A stretch of 64,000 nucleotides of DNA from Microbacterium dauci (GCF_030065535.1 NZ_JASJND010000007.1:310001-374000); one strand, 5' to 3'. Numbered from the stretch's first letter, positions 48,682-61,607 are shown. Translations and numbers: made by a program. Notes: generated by a model from the sequence alone, not told the origin.

Positions 48682-50754
48682 GTGACCGCCGAGTATTCCG
48701 CCCACCACCTCCAGGTGCTCGAAGGGCTCGAAGCCGTCCGCAAGCGCCCGGGCATGTACATCGGGTCGACCGACTCGCGCGGCCTCATGCACTGCCTCTG
48801 GGAGATCATCGACAATTCGGTCGACGAGGCACTCGGCGGCTACGGCTCGCGCATCGACATCGTGCTCCACGCCGACGGCAGCGTCGAGGTGCGCGACAAG
48901 GCGCGCGGCATCCCGGTCGATGTCGAACCGCGCACCGGGCTCACGGGTGTCGAGGTCGTCTTCACGAAGCTCCACGCCGGCGGCAAGTTCGGCGGTGGGT
49001 CCTACGCCGCGTCCGGCGGCCTCCACGGCGTCGGCGCCTCGGTCGTGAACGCCCTTTCCGAGCGGCTCGACGTCGAGGTCGACCGTGCCGGCAAGACCTA
49101 CGCGATGTCGTTCCACCGCGGTGAGCCGGGCACGTTCGCAGGCGACGCGCCGAGCTCCGCCTTCAGCCCTTACGAGCGGTCCAGCGAGCTCCGCGTCGTC
49201 GGGAAGGCCGCGAAGGGGGTCACCGGCACCCGCATCCGTTACTGGGCCGACCGGCAGATCTTCACGAAGGATGCCGCGTTCGACCTGTCAGAGCTCGAGC
49301 AGCGCGCCCGCCAGACGGCGTTCCTCGTCCCAGGTCTCGAGATCGTCATCCTCGACCAGCGCGGCGAGGAGCCGATCGAGACCAGCTACCGGTTCGACGG
49401 CGGCATCTCGGAGTTCGCCGACTTCCTCGCACCCGACGCGCCGATCACCGACACCTGGCGCCTCGAGGGCGTCGGAAACTTCACCGAGACGGTGCCCGTG
49501 CTGCAGCCGAGCGGCGCGATGGTGCCGACGGAGGTGCAGCGCGAGTGCCACGTCGACATCGCGTTGCGGTGGGGGACCGGTTACGAGACCGTCGGCCGCT
49601 CGTTCGTAAACATCATCGCGACGCCCAAGGGTGGCACGCACCAGCAGGGCTTCGAGCAGGGACTCATGAAGGTCGTCCGCGGCCAGATCGAGGCGAACGC
49701 CCGCAAGCTCAAGGTCGGCGCCAGCGAGAAGATCGAGAAGGACGACATCCTCGCGGGGCTCTCCGTCGTGCTGACCGTGCGCCTGCCCGAACCCCAATTC
49801 GAGGGACAGACGAAGGAAATCCTCGGCACGCCCGCGGTCCGCAACATCGTGGCATCCGTCGTGAACAAGGAGCTCGGCGCGAAGTTCTCGTCGACCAAGC
49901 GCGACGACAAGGCGCAGACAGCGCTCTTGCTCGAGAAGGTCGTCTCGGAAATGAAGGCGCGCATCTCGGCGCGCACCCACAAGGAGACGCAGCGTCGCAA
50001 GAACGCCCTCGAATCGTCGTCGTTGCCGGCGAAGCTCGCGGACTGCCGCACGAACGACGTCGGCGAGTCGGAACTCTTCATCGTCGAGGGCGACTCGGCG
50101 CTCGGTACCGCGAAGCTCGCCCGCAACAGCGAGTATCAGGCGCTGCTGCCGATCCGCGGCAAGATCCTGAACGTGCAGAAGGCGTCGATCAGCGACATGC
50201 TGTCGAACGCGGAGTGCGCCGCGATCATCCAGGTGATCGGTGCAGGCTCGGGCCGCTCATTCGACCTCGAGGCAGCGCGCTACGGCAAGGTGATCCTGAT
50301 GAGCGACGCCGACGTCGACGGCGCGCACATCCGCACGCTGCTGCTGACACTCTTCTTCCGCTACATGCGCCCACTCGTCGAAGCGGGCCGTGTCTATGCC
50401 GCCGTCCCGCCGCTGCACCGTGTCATCGTCGTGAACCCCGGGTCGAAGCCCAACGAGACGATCTACACCTACAGCGAGAAGGAACTGCATTCGCTCCTCG
50501 CGAAGCTCACGAAGTCCGGCCGTCGGTGGCAGGAGCCGATCCAGCGGTACAAGGGCCTCGGCGAGATGGATGCCGATCAGTTGGCCGACACCACGATGGC
50601 CCGCGATGGTCGTTTGCTCCGGCGTGTACGCATGCAGGACGCCGAGTCGGCGGCATCCGTCTTCGAACTCCTCATGGGCAGCGAAGTGGCGCCGCGACGC
50701 GACTTCATCGTGTCGTCGGCCGATCGCCTCGACCGCGAGGCGATCGACGCCTGA
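48682..50754 (+). CDS. parE: DNA topoisomerase IV subunit B (ParE)
   Basis: The 690-residue ATPase subunit has the GHKL motifs WEIIDNSVDEALGGY (around residue 41), GGLHGVGASVVNALS and GTHQQGFEQGLMKV, then the Toprim motifs VEGDSALGTAK and SDADVDGAHIRTLLL. It decatenates chromosomes together with ParC, encoded on the opposite strand 270 nt downstream. The start is set at GTG 48682 (MTAEYSAHHLQVLEGLEAVR) because this matches family N-termini; an in-frame start at 48625 would add an Arg-rich, non-family extension. ParE is distinguished from GyrB by its pairing with the non-GyrA-like ParC and by the neighbours SigA and DUF7455. Confidence 0.9.
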   Translation: MTAEYSAHHLQVLEGLEAVRKRPGMYIGSTDSRGLMHCLWEIIDNSVDEALGGYGSRIDIVLHADGSVEVRDKARGIPVDVEPRTGLTGVEVVFTKLHAGGKFGGGSYAASGGLHGVGASVVNALSERLDVEVDRAGKTYAMSFHRGEPGTFAGDAPSSAFSPYERSSELRVVGKAAKGVTGTRIRYWADRQIFTKDAAFDLSELEQRARQTAFLVPGLEIVILDQRGEEPIETSYRFDGGISEFADFLAPDAPITDTWRLEGVGNFTETVPVLQPSGAMVPTEVQRECHVDIALRWGTGYETVGRSFVNIIATPKGGTHQQGFEQGLMKVVRGQIEANARKLKVGASEKIEKDDILAGLSVVLTVRLPEPQFEGQTKEILGTPAVRNIVASVVNKELGAKFSSTKRDDKAQTALLLEKVVSEMKARISARTHKETQRRKNALESSSLPAKLADCRTNDVGESELFIVEGDSALGTAKLARNSEYQALLPIRGKILNVQKASISDMLSNAECAAIIQVIGAGSGRSFDLEAARYGKVILMSDADVDGAHIRTLLLTLFFRYMRPLVEAGRVYAAVPPLHRVIVVNPGSKPNETIYTYSEKELHSLLAKLTKSGRRWQEPIQRYKGLGEMDADQLADTTMARDGRLLRRVRMQDAESAASVFELLMGSEVAPRRDFIVSSADRLDREAIDA

Positions 50755-50761
50755 GCGCCGC

Positions 50762-50767
50762 TAGCCT
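50762..50767 (+). promoter_or_regulatory. -10 box of the DUF4287 gene (leaderless type)
   Basis: TAGCCT ends 6 nt before the GTG at 50774. Confidence 0.5.
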
Positions 50768-50773
50768 GAGGTC

Positions 50774-51022
50774 GTGAGCACCCACCGCGTCCCGGCCCCG
50801 GTCTTCGCCGACGGCGAGAAGCCGAAGGGGCCGGCATCGTACTTCGCGAGCATCGAGAAGACGTACGGCCAGCCGATCCAGCATTGGCTCGACATTGCGG
50901 CCGGCGCGCTCGACACCCGCGCACACATGGAGGCCGTTTCGCTCCTCAAAGATGAGCACGGCCTCGGCCACGGGCACGCGAACGCGGTCGTCGCCTACGT
51001 GAAGGCGAAGCTCGCAGGCTGA
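50774..51022 (+). CDS. DUF4287 protein
   Basis: The 82-residue protein starts MSTHRVPAPVFADGEKPKGP. It has GPASYFASIEKTYGQPIQHW, then SLLKDEHGLGHGHANAVVAY, the hallmark of DUF4287; these small helical proteins may bind DNA or nucleotides, with no function proved. It lies between parE and parC: 19 nt after the parE stop and convergent with parC, whose stop is 1 nt away. It has its own leaderless-type -10 box. Confidence 0.85.
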   Translation: MSTHRVPAPVFADGEKPKGPASYFASIEKTYGQPIQHWLDIAAGALDTRAHMEAVSLLKDEHGLGHGHANAVVAYVKAKLAG

Positions 51023-51023
51023 C

Positions 51024-53480
51024 TCAGCGGACGACGGTGCCGATCGCGCCGATGACGGCGTCGAGTGTCTGCCCCGATGCATCCCGCTTCGCACCCGGCT
51101 CCGGAAGCTGACGCACCGCACCGTCCGAGCCGACCGCGCGAGGGTCTTCGCCGACCCACGCCAGGGTCAGCGTGTCCTCGCCGCGGAGGAAGCGCTGCGC
51201 ACGGACGCCGCCGGTCGCGCGGCCCTTCGCCGGGAACTCCGCGAAGGCCGAGACCTTGCCGGAGCCGGCGTCGGTGCCCGCGAGCGCCGACGTCGATCCG
51301 GCGATGGTCGCGACGACGGTCTCATCACCTGCCGTGACGGCCGTGAAGGCGATGACCCGTGCGTCGTCGGAGAGTCGGATGCCGGCCATGCCGCCGGCCG
51401 CGCGACCCTGGGGACGCACGGCCGCGGCGTCGAACCGGAGCAGTTGCGCGTCGCTCGCGACGAAGACGAGCTCCGTGCCGTCGGCGGCGGGCGCCGCGCC
51501 GACGACCGTGTCGCCGGGCTTGAGCGAGATGACCTCGACATCGTGCTTGCCGGCGGGCAACTCGCTTGCTGCGACGCGCTTCACGACGCCCTGTGCGGTA
51601 CCCAGCGCGATCGGTGCCGGCTCGTCGAGCCTGACCACGGCGACGACGTGTTCGCCGCCCGAGAGCCCGAGGTACTGGTCGGCCTTCGTGCCGGCACCGA
51701 GCTGCACGGAGTTGGCGGGCACGGACGGCAGATCCACGGGGGAGAAGCGCACCAGGCGACCGGCGCTGGTCACGGCGCCGAGGTCGCCGCGGGTGGTCGC
51801 GTCGACGGCCGAACGGATCGCGTCGTGCTTCGACCGGCGCGCGGGCGTGACGATGCCCCCGCCGGGCGCATCGGCGACGAGCTCGGCACGGATCATCCGG
51901 CCGGTCGCCGAGAGGAACACGCGGCACGGGGCGTCGGCGATCTGGAGGTCGGCCGGCGCCGCGGCGCGCCCACGCGGGGCGACGGGGCCGCCGTTCGTCA
52001 GGAGCGTGCGCCGCGGGGTGCCGTAGGCGTCGGCCGCGGCATCCAATTCCACCGCCACCTGACGGCGGAGAAGCGCATCGCTGCCGAGCAACTCTTCGAG
52101 CGCCGCGATGTCTGCCTTGAGCGTGTCGCGCTCGGTCTCGAGTTCGACGCGGGAGAACTTGGTGAGGCGGCGCAGACGAAGCTCGAGGATGTACTCCGCC
52201 TGCAGCTGCGACAGGTCAAACACGTCCATGAGGCGCGTGCGGGCCATCTCGCTGTCGTCCGACGTGCGGATGACCTGGATGACCTCGTCGATGTCGAGGA
52301 TCGCGATGAGGAGACCCTCGACGAGGTGCAGGCGCTCCTGCTTGCGTGCGAGGCGGAACCGGCTGCGACGGGTGATGACCTGGATGCGGTGGTCGAGGTA
52401 GACCCGCAGCATCTCCTTGAGCCCGAGCGTCTGCGGCTGACCGCCGACGAGCGCGACGTTGTTGATGCCGAACGAGTCCTCGAGGGGCGTGAGTCGGAAG
52501 AGCTGCTCGAGGACGGCGTTCGGGTCGAAGCCGGTCTTGATGCCGATGACGAGGCGCAGGCCGTGGTTGCGGTCGGTGAGGTCGGTGATGTCGGAGATGC
52601 CGGTCAGCTTCTTCGCGGTGACGGCGTCGCGGATCTTCTCCATGACCCGCTCGGGGCCGACCATGTAGGGGAGCTCGGTGATGACGATGCCGGTGCGGCG
52701 CGGACCGAGCGACTCGATCGACGACTTCGCGCGGGTGCGGAACGTGCCGCGACCCGACTGGTACGCCTCTTTGATGCCGTCGAGACCGACGATCACGCCG
52801 CCACCGGGAAGGTCGGGACCGGGGACGAACTCCATGAGCTCGTCGAGCGTGGCTTCGGGGTGCTCGAGCAGGTGGATCGCGGCCGAGACGACCTCGATGA
52901 GGTTGTGCGGCGCCATGTTGGTCGCCATACCGACCGCGATGCCGGTCGTGCCGTTGACGAGCAGGTTCGGGAACGCCGCCGAAAGCACTTCGGGCTGCTG
53001 GAACTGCCCGTCGTAGTTGGGGATGAAGTCGACGACGTCTTCATCGAGGTGCTCGGTGAGCGCGAGCGCGGACGGAGCGAGCCGGGCCTCGGTGTATCGG
53101 GCGGCGGCGGGCCCGTCGTCGAGCGAGCCGAAGTTGCCGTGTCCATCGACCAGCGGCACCCGCAGCGCGAAATCTTGCGCGAGCCGCACGAGCGCGTCGT
53201 AGATGGCGGAGTCGCCATGCGGGTGGAGCTTTCCCATCACCTCGCCGACGACGCGGGCGCTCTTCACATGACCGCGGTCGGGGCGGAGTCCCATCTCGGC
53301 CATCTGGAAGAGGATGCGTCGCTGGACGGGCTTCAGTCCGTCGCGGGCGTCGGGCAGTGCGCGCGAGTAGATGACGGAATAGGCGTACTCGAGGAACGAC
53401 CCCTGCATCTCGTCGGCGAGGTCGACATCCTCGATGCGCTCGACGGCGGGTGCTGACGGGGGAGTGCTGCGAGCTGCCAT
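51024..53480 (-). CDS. parC: DNA topoisomerase IV subunit A (ParC)
   Basis: The 818-residue breakage-reunion subunit has the helix-turn-helix and quinolone-pocket region [20 protein letters not shown] (Ser91 in the drug-pocket position) and the catalytic tyrosine in [14 protein letters not shown] (Tyr129). It also has the GyrA/ParC core [20 protein letters not shown]. The C-terminal beta-pinwheel (residues about 500-810) lacks a clear GyrA box (QRRGGKG), which favours ParC over GyrA. It ends 1 nt from the DUF4287 gene. It pairs with ParE above. Confidence 0.9.
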   Translation of the reverse strand: MAARSTPPSAPAVERIEDVDLADEMQGSFLEYAYSVIYSRALPDARDGLKPVQRRILFQMAEMGLRPDRGHVKSARVVGEVMGKLHPHGDSAIYDALVRLAQDFALRVPLVDGHGNFGSLDDGPAAARYTEARLAPSALALTEHLDEDVVDFIPNYDGQFQQPEVLSAAFPNLLVNGTTGIAVGMATNMAPHNLIEVVSAAIHLLEHPEATLDELMEFVPGPDLPGGGVIVGLDGIKEAYQSGRGTFRTRAKSSIESLGPRRTGIVITELPYMVGPERVMEKIRDAVTAKKLTGISDITDLTDRNHGLRLVIGIKTGFDPNAVLEQLFRLTPLEDSFGINNVALVGGQPQTLGLKEMLRVYLDHRIQVITRRSRFRLARKQERLHLVEGLLIAILDIDEVIQVIRTSDDSEMARTRLMDVFDLSQLQAEYILELRLRRLTKFSRVELETERDTLKADIAALEELLGSDALLRRQVAVELDAAADAYGTPRRTLLTNGGPVAPRGRAAAPADLQIADAPCRVFLSATGRMIRAELVADAPGGGIVTPARRSKHDAIRSAVDATTRGDLGAVTSAGRLVRFSPVDLPSVPANSVQLGAGTKADQYLGLSGGEHVVAVVRLDEPAPIALGTAQGVVKRVAASELPAGKHDVEVISLKPGDTVVGAAPAADGTELVFVASDAQLLRFDAAAVRPQGRAAGGMAGIRLSDDARVIAFTAVTAGDETVVATIAGSTSALAGTDAGSGKVSAFAEFPAKGRATGGVRAQRFLRGEDTLTLAWVGEDPRAVGSDGAVRQLPEPGAKRDASGQTLDAVIGAIGTVVR

Positions 53481-53587
53481 GTCCTCGATCGTTCTCGGGC
53501 CTCGCTCAGCCCTTGATCGTGCGAGGTCGAGGGCGGTCGGATGCCGGTGCGGGTGGGGCCGTCGCGCCGTATGGGAGACTTGCCCGG

Positions 53588-54727
53588 ATGTCCCACAGCC
53601 TACCCGCGGACCCGCCCGGAGCCCGGAGCCTCACCGGTGTCGTGCCGCATGTGATCGCGGCGCTCGAAGGTGGGGACAGCTGGTTCGCGCCGGCTCGTTC
53701 CGGCGTCGTCCTCCTCGTCGACGGACTCGGTCGGGGCAATCTGACGGCTCGCGCCGGGCATGCCCGGTTCCTCACCCAGCGGATGACGAAGAAGGATGCC
53801 GCCCGCACGGTGTTCCCTTCGACGACGGCGGCCGGGTTGGGGAGCCTCCTCACCGGCACTGCGCCCGGCGCGCACGGGCTCGTCGGCTATCGCGCTCGCG
53901 TGCCGGGGACGGACAAGGCGCCGAACCAGCTCCGCGGGTACGAGACGGACGGGCTTGATCCGCTCACCTGGCAGCTGCAGCAGCCGATCCTCGACCGCGA
54001 AGCGCAGCATGGGCGACCGGTGTTCGTCGTCACGAAGGCGATGTATCGGGACACCGGGTTCACCCGTGCCCTCATGCGCGGCGCGCAGTTCGTCGCGGCG
54101 TCGACGATCGCCGAGCGTGTCGAGGTCGCCGCGGATCTCGCGCTGCGGCATCCCGGCGCTCTCGTCTATGCGTATGTGCCGGAGCTCGACGGTCTCGGGC
54201 ACGCGAAGGGTTGGGAGAGCGACGAATGGTCGGCGGGGCTCGAGATCGTGGATGCCGCGGCCCGGGCGCTCGACGATGCGCTCGGCGGAGCGGCTGGTGC
54301 GGTGCTCACCGCGGACCACGGGATGGTCGACGTGCCGCGCCATCGTCAGATGCTGTTGTCCGACAGTGACCCGCTCCTCGACGGCGTCCGGCTCATCGGG
54401 GGCGAGCCCCGGATGCTCCACCTGTACTCCGAGGACGGCGAGGCTGTCTCACTGCTTGCGCGCTGGCGCGATGCCGAGGCGCAGCGGTCGTGGGTGCTCA
54501 GCCGGAGCGAAGCGATCGAGGCCGGGCTCTTCGGCGCGGCCGTCGACGCTGGGGTCGTCCCGCGTATCGGTGACGTGCTCGTCGCGGCGCGCTCGGCGGT
54601 CGCGTACTACGACGATCGGGAACTCGACAAGAAGCCGCAGAAGATGGTCGGCCAGCATGGATCGCTCACTGAGCAAGAGCGCATCGTGCCGCTCGTGCGG
54701 CTCGGCGCGTTCGCTCCGGAACGCTGA
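53588..54727 (+). CDS. Alkaline phosphatase superfamily (nucleotide pyrophosphatase/phosphodiesterase-like) protein
   Basis: The 379-residue enzyme starts [20 protein letters not shown] at ATG 53588. The metal-binding and nucleophile motifs are [13 protein letters not shown] (around residue 45), [20 protein letters not shown] (nucleophile Thr/Ser), [13 protein letters not shown] and [11 protein letters not shown]. These fit type I phosphodiesterase/nucleotide pyrophosphatases. No signal peptide or membrane span is visible, so it is probably cytoplasmic. The upstream frame is open but starts in the parC promoter region. The substrate is unknown. It converges with sepH, 23 nt away. Confidence 0.85.
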   Translation: MSHSLPADPPGARSLTGVVPHVIAALEGGDSWFAPARSGVVLLVDGLGRGNLTARAGHARFLTQRMTKKDAARTVFPSTTAAGLGSLLTGTAPGAHGLVGYRARVPGTDKAPNQLRGYETDGLDPLTWQLQQPILDREAQHGRPVFVVTKAMYRDTGFTRALMRGAQFVAASTIAERVEVAADLALRHPGALVYAYVPELDGLGHAKGWESDEWSAGLEIVDAAARALDDALGGAAGAVLTADHGMVDVPRHRQMLLSDSDPLLDGVRLIGGEPRMLHLYSEDGEAVSLLARWRDAEAQRSWVLSRSEAIEAGLFGAAVDAGVVPRIGDVLVAARSAVAYYDDRELDKKPQKMVGQHGSLTEQERIVPLVRLGAFAPER

Positions 54728-54750
54728 CGCCCCCGGAGCGATGACACGGG

Positions 54751-55770
54751 TCAGCCGTCTTCGGTGCGAGCGCCGAAGACGATCTCGTCCCACGACGGCA
54801 TCGAGGTGCGACCCTTGCGACGCGTCTGCTCGGTGGGAGCATCCGCGTCGTCGGTGACGTCCTCGACAGCGGCATCCGCTTCGTCATAGCCGGGTTCGAG
54901 CGCATCGAACAGCGCGACCGGCGAGGACGCGCGCTCGGGTGCCGTCGATTCGCTCGGCATCGGCTCGCGCTGACCGCGACGACGGCGCAACGCTTCGAGC
55001 AGGTCGGCCGTCTCGGCGGAGGTCACAGGCGCATCGGGCGCGCGCTTGATCGCGGCCTGTTGCACGGCGGGCGACGAGGAGGGGCGCGCTTCGGGGGTGT
55101 CGTCGACGTCGACCTCCACGACGCCGCGAGGACCGAACGCAGCACTGTCGAAGCGGGTGGCGTCCTTGAGTGGCGAGGAGTCGAGCGCGCGCAGACGCGG
55201 GATGAGCCCTTCGGGCAGTGATCCCTGTCGCGAGAGCTGGACCGCGTCGGAGTTCTGCGGCGACAGACTCGATCGGCGCGGGTCAAAGCTCCATCGCGCA
55301 TCGTGGTCGACCTCGTTCGCAGTGAACTCGAGCTTGACGACCCAGCCGGACTGGTCGCGCCAGCTCGTCCAGCGTTCACCGGTGGCATTCGCCTCGGTGA
55401 GCTTGGCCCGCACCGCGTTACCGAACGTCGGCTGCGCGCCGGGGTCGAGTTCGCCGCCGATGAGGACGGTCACCGCGAGCGCCTGGCCGACGATGTGCTC
55501 ACGTTCCGCCAGCACCGGACCTTCGAAGCGCTGCACGTCTTCCAGGCGGACGCCGAGGAGTTCGGCGACTTCTTCGGCAGACATGCCCGATCGGATGTGC
55601 GCTTGGATGTCCCGAGGGCTGGGGCGGACGGCCCGCGGCTCGGTCTCGCGCTGCAGTCGGCGCAACTGCGCGCGCAGCGATTCGTCGACCGCGAGCGAGA
55701 AGCGGTCGCCCGCGTCGGTGGCGAGCATCAGTCGGCCGTCTTCGGTGCCGATGACTTTCAGCTGTTCCAT
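54751..55770 (-). CDS. sepH: Septation protein SepH (DUF3071)
   Basis: The 339-residue protein starts MEQLKVIGTEDGRLMLATDA at ATG 55770. The DUF3071 region covers residues 1-180 and includes a helix-turn-helix-like segment PRDIQAHIRSGMSAEEVAEL, then LGVRLEDVQRFEGPVLAERE. The rest is an acidic, low-complexity tail with SMPSWDEIVFGAR near the end. In Streptomyces and mycobacteria SepH binds FtsZ and stimulates its assembly. AAAGGG lies 8 nt before the ATG; the open frame upstream is not used. The 55771-56041 gap upstream holds its promoter and that of the DUF4193 gene, but no gene. Confidence 0.88.
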   Translation of the reverse strand: MEQLKVIGTEDGRLMLATDAGDRFSLAVDESLRAQLRRLQRETEPRAVRPSPRDIQAHIRSGMSAEEVAELLGVRLEDVQRFEGPVLAEREHIVGQALAVTVLIGGELDPGAQPTFGNAVRAKLTEANATGERWTSWRDQSGWVVKLEFTANEVDHDARWSFDPRRSSLSPQNSDAVQLSRQGSLPEGLIPRLRALDSSPLKDATRFDSAAFGPRGVVEVDVDDTPEARPSSSPAVQQAAIKRAPDAPVTSAETADLLEALRRRRGQREPMPSESTAPERASSPVALFDALEPGYDEADAAVEDVTDDADAPTEQTRRKGRTSMPSWDEIVFGARTEDG

Positions 55771-56041
55771 GCGAACACCCTTTCTCCTAGGTCGCGGCGA
55801 TTCAGCGTGGGCCGTTTCGACCTGCGCTGACATGGTCGCACGCACCCTCGACGGCGCACGGGAATATCGCGGGCGTGCCGCAAGTTTGCGGTGGCGTGCC
55901 TTCGAATGACGGCGCTGCGGAACCGTCCATTTGCGAATCCCACGTGGGTGATGCAAACTATGGCCGCCCGATCGGGTGCCGGACGCCGACGACGGTTCCC
56001 ACAACACCACAGCAACACCCCGAAAGTTGAGACATCCTCGC

Positions 56042-56332
56042 ATGGCAACGGATTACGACGCCCCCCGGAAGACCGAAGACGACAGTGAGTCGATCGAGGC
56101 CCTCAAGGAGCGCGTTCCGGACAAGCTGTCCGGGTCGACGGGCGACGAGGACTCCGACAACCCGGCCGGCTTCGAGCTCCCCGGCGCAGACCTCTCCGAC
56201 GTCGATCTCGACGTCGTCGTCCTCCCGGCTCAAGAAGACGAGTTCACCTGCATCGAGTGCTTCCTGGTGAAGCACCGTACCCAGATCGACCACCAGACCT
56301 CGGTCGGTGCGATCTGCACCGAGTGCGCCTGA
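56042..56332 (+). CDS. DUF4193 protein
   Basis: The 96-residue acidic protein starts MATDYDAPRKTEDDSESIEA at ATG 56042; the in-frame upstream ATG (55976) would add a non-family extension. It has ELPGADLSDVDLDVVVLPAQ and the closing pair FTCIECFLVKHRTQI ... ICTECA, two CxxC motifs that could hold a metal. It is an actinobacterial family with no established role. It converges with the DUF3093 gene, leaving 21 nt between the stops. Confidence 0.85.
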   Translation: MATDYDAPRKTEDDSESIEALKERVPDKLSGSTGDEDSDNPAGFELPGADLSDVDLDVVVLPAQEDEFTCIECFLVKHRTQIDHQTSVGAICTECA

Positions 56333-56353
56333 GCGACACGCTCGGTTCTGACG

Positions 56354-56827
56354 TCAACGACCCCGCTGCGCGCGGGTGATGATCGCCGCCACCCGTTCCG
56401 GGGTGCGTGACGAGAACACCCATCGCGTCGTGGGGTCGTTCTCGTCCTTCACGGCGATACGCACGACGCCGTCGATGCCACCGCGGAGCAGGTGCCAGTC
56501 ATCGCGGCCGAGGTCGCGTCCACGGGCCGCGCGAGCTTCCTCTCCGGTGAGCGATTCAGGCTCGCCGAGCACGGCCAGGGGGATGCGGGCGCGGCCGACC
56601 CGCAGCTCGTCGCCGCTGATCGACACGACCGGTGCGCTCCCGATGAGGGCGACGACGATCGCGACGCCGACGGCGAGTCCGATCGCGAGCGCGAGCGTCT
56701 GATCCACCGGGACGAACACGATGGCTGCCATCGGGGCGCACACCGCCGCGCTGACGAGCAACCAGAGCGATGGACTCAGCCGTTCGCGATAGGCGTTGGC
56801 GGACGTGGCGTGTTCGACGTTGTGCAT
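56354..56827 (-). CDS. DUF3093 membrane protein
   Basis: The 157-residue protein starts MHNVEHATSANAYRERLSPS at ATG 56827. Two hydrophobic spans (LWLLVSAAVCAPMAAIVFVP, then LALAIGLAVGVAIVVALIGS, residues about 21-65) precede a cytoplasmic domain with DELRVGRARIPLAVLGEPES and TRWVFSSRTPERVAAIITRA. This is the DUF3093 layout, a family conserved next to dut in actinobacteria. Its start region and the dut promoter overlap head to head (13 nt between start codons). Confidence 0.87.
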   Translation of the reverse strand: MHNVEHATSANAYRERLSPSLWLLVSAAVCAPMAAIVFVPVDQTLALAIGLAVGVAIVVALIGSAPVVSISGDELRVGRARIPLAVLGEPESLTGEEARAARGRDLGRDDWHLLRGGIDGVVRIAVKDENDPTTRWVFSSRTPERVAAIITRAQRGR

Positions 56828-56833
56828 TAGCCT
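56828..56833 (+). promoter_or_regulatory. -10 box of dut (leaderless type)
   Basis: TAGCCT ends 6 nt before the dut GTG at 56840 and abuts the DUF3093 start codon on the other strand. Confidence 0.5.
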
Positions 56834-56839
56834 CGGGGG

Positions 56840-57289
56840 GTGACGGAATCCGTTGACGTTCCCATTATCTCGACTGCGGTCCCGGTCTACGCCCATCCGG
56901 GCGATGCCGGCGCCGACCTGGTGGCCTCGGAGGCCGCGCATCTCGCACCCGGACAGCGTGCACTCATCGGCACCGGCGTCCGCATCGCGCTGCCCGACGG
57001 GTACGTCGCCTTCGTCGTCCCCCGGAGCGGCCTCGCCGCCAAGCACGGCATCACCGTTGTGAACTCCCCGGGCACCGTGGACGCCGGTTACCGCGGCGAG
57101 ATCAAGGTGACGCTGTTGAACACGGATGCCACGGAATCGTTCGACGTGGCGCCCGGCGACCGCATCGCGCAGCTGATCGTGATGCCCGTCCCGCGCGCGA
57201 ACTTCATCCCGGTCGAGACCCTCCCCGACAGTGTGCGTGGCGAGGGTGGCTTCGGATCGACCGGCTACACGACAGGACTCACCGCATGA
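56840..57289 (+). CDS. dut: dUTP diphosphatase
   Basis: The 149-residue trimeric enzyme hydrolyses dUTP to dUMP, keeping uracil out of DNA and feeding dTMP synthesis. The five dUTPase motifs are visible: GDAGADL (motif 1), PRSGLAAKHGITVV (motif 2), GTVDAGYRGEIKV (motif 3), GDRIAQLIV (motif 4) and the Gly-rich C-terminus GEGGFGSTGY (motif 5). The start is GTG 56840, 6 nt after TAGCCT. Its stop overlaps the ATG of the DUF3710 gene by four bases. Confidence 0.95.
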   Translation: MTESVDVPIISTAVPVYAHPGDAGADLVASEAAHLAPGQRALIGTGVRIALPDGYVAFVVPRSGLAAKHGITVVNSPGTVDAGYRGEIKVTLLNTDATESFDVAPGDRIAQLIVMPVPRANFIPVETLPDSVRGEGGFGSTGYTTGLTA

Positions 57290-57867
57290 CCGACGAGATC
57301 GCCCTCAAGTCCGCGCCGTCCGATCGAGCCGAGAACGGCCCGTTCGACGAGACCGAGGCCAACCCGGTCCGCCCCTACATCGACCTCGGCGGAGTGAAGA
57401 TCCTCCCGCGCGAGGGACTCAACCTTCGCCTCGAGGTCGAGGAGCAGACCAAGCGCATCGTCGCCATCGGCCTCGACTACGCCGGTTCGACCTTGCAGGT
57501 GCAGCCGTTCGCCGCGCCGCGGTCCTCGGGGCTCTGGGAGGAGACGCGCGAACAGATCCGTTCGCAGATCCGTGAACAGGGTGGCCGCGTGGAAGAGCGT
57601 GAGGGTCCGCTCGGCCCCGAACTGCTCGCCGAGGTGCCGGTCGTCGGCGCGGAAGGCGCCGCAGGCAAGCGGCTCGCGCGCTTCGTCGGCGTCGACGGCC
57701 CCCGCTGGTTCCTCCGCGGCGTCGTCGGTGGCGCGGCTGCCGGCGACCCGGCCGCCGCGGCACAGATCGAGGACCTGTTCCGCTCGATCGTCGTCGTCCG
57801 TGGCGGGACCCCGATGCCCCCGCGCGACCTCATCCCGCTGAAGATGCCCGCGACCCCCGGCGCATGA
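57286..57867 (+). CDS. DUF3710 protein
   Basis: The 193-residue protein starts MTDEIALKSAPSDRAENGPF. The family blocks are IDLGGVKILPREGLNLRLEV, LQVQPFAAPRSSGLWEETRE and GPRWFLRGVVGGAAAGDPAA. DUF3710 proteins follow dut in actinobacteria; no function is established. No membrane span is seen. Its ATG overlaps the dut stop and its stop overlaps the DUF3159 start, so dut-DUF3710-DUF3159 form a tightly coupled operon. Confidence 0.87.
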   Translation: MTDEIALKSAPSDRAENGPFDETEANPVRPYIDLGGVKILPREGLNLRLEVEEQTKRIVAIGLDYAGSTLQVQPFAAPRSSGLWEETREQIRSQIREQGGRVEEREGPLGPELLAEVPVVGAEGAAGKRLARFVGVDGPRWFLRGVVGGAAAGDPAAAAQIEDLFRSIVVVRGGTPMPPRDLIPLKMPATPGA

Positions 57868-58598
57868 GCGAGTCGCAGCGCCCGGACGACGCTCGCCCGG
57901 GACTCGAGCCGCCGTCGCCGTCCGCGTCCGAACTCGTCGGGCAGGCACTGGGCCAAGCCGCGCGACGCGCCGGGCTCGATCCCGCGGATGAGGCGACGAC
58001 CGGTCGTGTGGTCTGGCGGGCGATGGGTGGCTGGCGCGGTGTCGTCGAGTCGGTCCTCCCAGGCCTCGCCTTCGTCCTGCTCTACACGCTGACGGGACAA
58101 GACCTCGTCATCTCGCTCGCCGGATCGGTCGGCCTCGCCGTGGTGTTCACCGCTGTCCGACTCATCCAGCGTTCGCCCGCGAGTGCTGCGTTCGGTGGGC
58201 TGATCGCGGCCGGTGTGGCCGCCGCCCTCGCGCTCTTCACGGGGCGAGGCGAGGACAATTTCGTCCCCGGCCTCATCACCAATGCCGTCTACGGCACGGC
58301 GTTCCTCGTCTCGGCCGTGATCGGCTGGTCGCTGATCGGCCTCGCCGTCGGGTTCCTCATGAACGAGGGTGTCGCGTGGCGCCGGGATCAGCGCAAGCGA
58401 CGCGTGTTCTTCTGGCTCGCGATCGCGTGGGCCGCGCTCTTCTTCGCTCGGCTTGCGGTACAGCTGCCGCTCTACCTGGCGGGCGAGGTCGCGCTTCTCG
58501 GCACCCTCAAACTCATCATGGGGTTGCCGCTGTTCGCGCCGCTCGTCGCGGTCACATGGCTCGCCGTGCGTGCGGTGTATCCGCGTCGCGACGCGTGA
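57864..58598 (+). CDS. DUF3159 membrane protein
   Basis: The 244-residue protein starts MSESQRPDDARPGLEPPSPS and has six hydrophobic spans between residues about 60 and 240 (for example VVESVLPGLAFVLLYTLTGQ, VFFWLAIAWAALFFARLAVQ). The DUF3159 family is conserved with dut in actinobacteria and resembles intracellular septation-type small membrane proteins; no function is shown. It is the last gene of the dut operon. The operator-like palindrome of acnA lies 7 nt after its stop. Confidence 0.85.
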   Translation: MSESQRPDDARPGLEPPSPSASELVGQALGQAARRAGLDPADEATTGRVVWRAMGGWRGVVESVLPGLAFVLLYTLTGQDLVISLAGSVGLAVVFTAVRLIQRSPASAAFGGLIAAGVAAALALFTGRGEDNFVPGLITNAVYGTAFLVSAVIGWSLIGLAVGFLMNEGVAWRRDQRKRRVFFWLAIAWAALFFARLAVQLPLYLAGEVALLGTLKLIMGLPLFAPLVAVTWLAVRAVYPRRDA

Positions 58599-58604
58599 TA
58601 GATT

Positions 58605-58622
58605 TATCTCGACATCAAGATA
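58605..58622. promoter_or_regulatory. Palindromic operator candidate upstream of acnA
   Basis: TATCTCGACATCAAGATA is an 18-bp imperfect palindrome (seven of nine positions symmetric), about 114 nt upstream of the acnA start. A partial iron-box-like sequence, TTAGGACGGCCTCACTAG (58643-58660), lies between, matching only about 11 of 19 positions of the DtxR consensus. The 58599-58735 gap holds nothing else. Confidence 0.45.
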
Positions 58623-58735
58623 GTTTTCCGCACCTCGCAGGTTAGGACGGCCTCACTAGCCGCCGACGGCGAGCGCGGGGAAGATGGGGGAGTGTGGGCC
58701 ATGTCGCCCGCGCCCGCCGATGAAGGAGAGCACAC

Positions 58736-61594
<2,859 letters not shown>

Positions 61595-61607
61595 ACGATC
61601 GCCTGAA

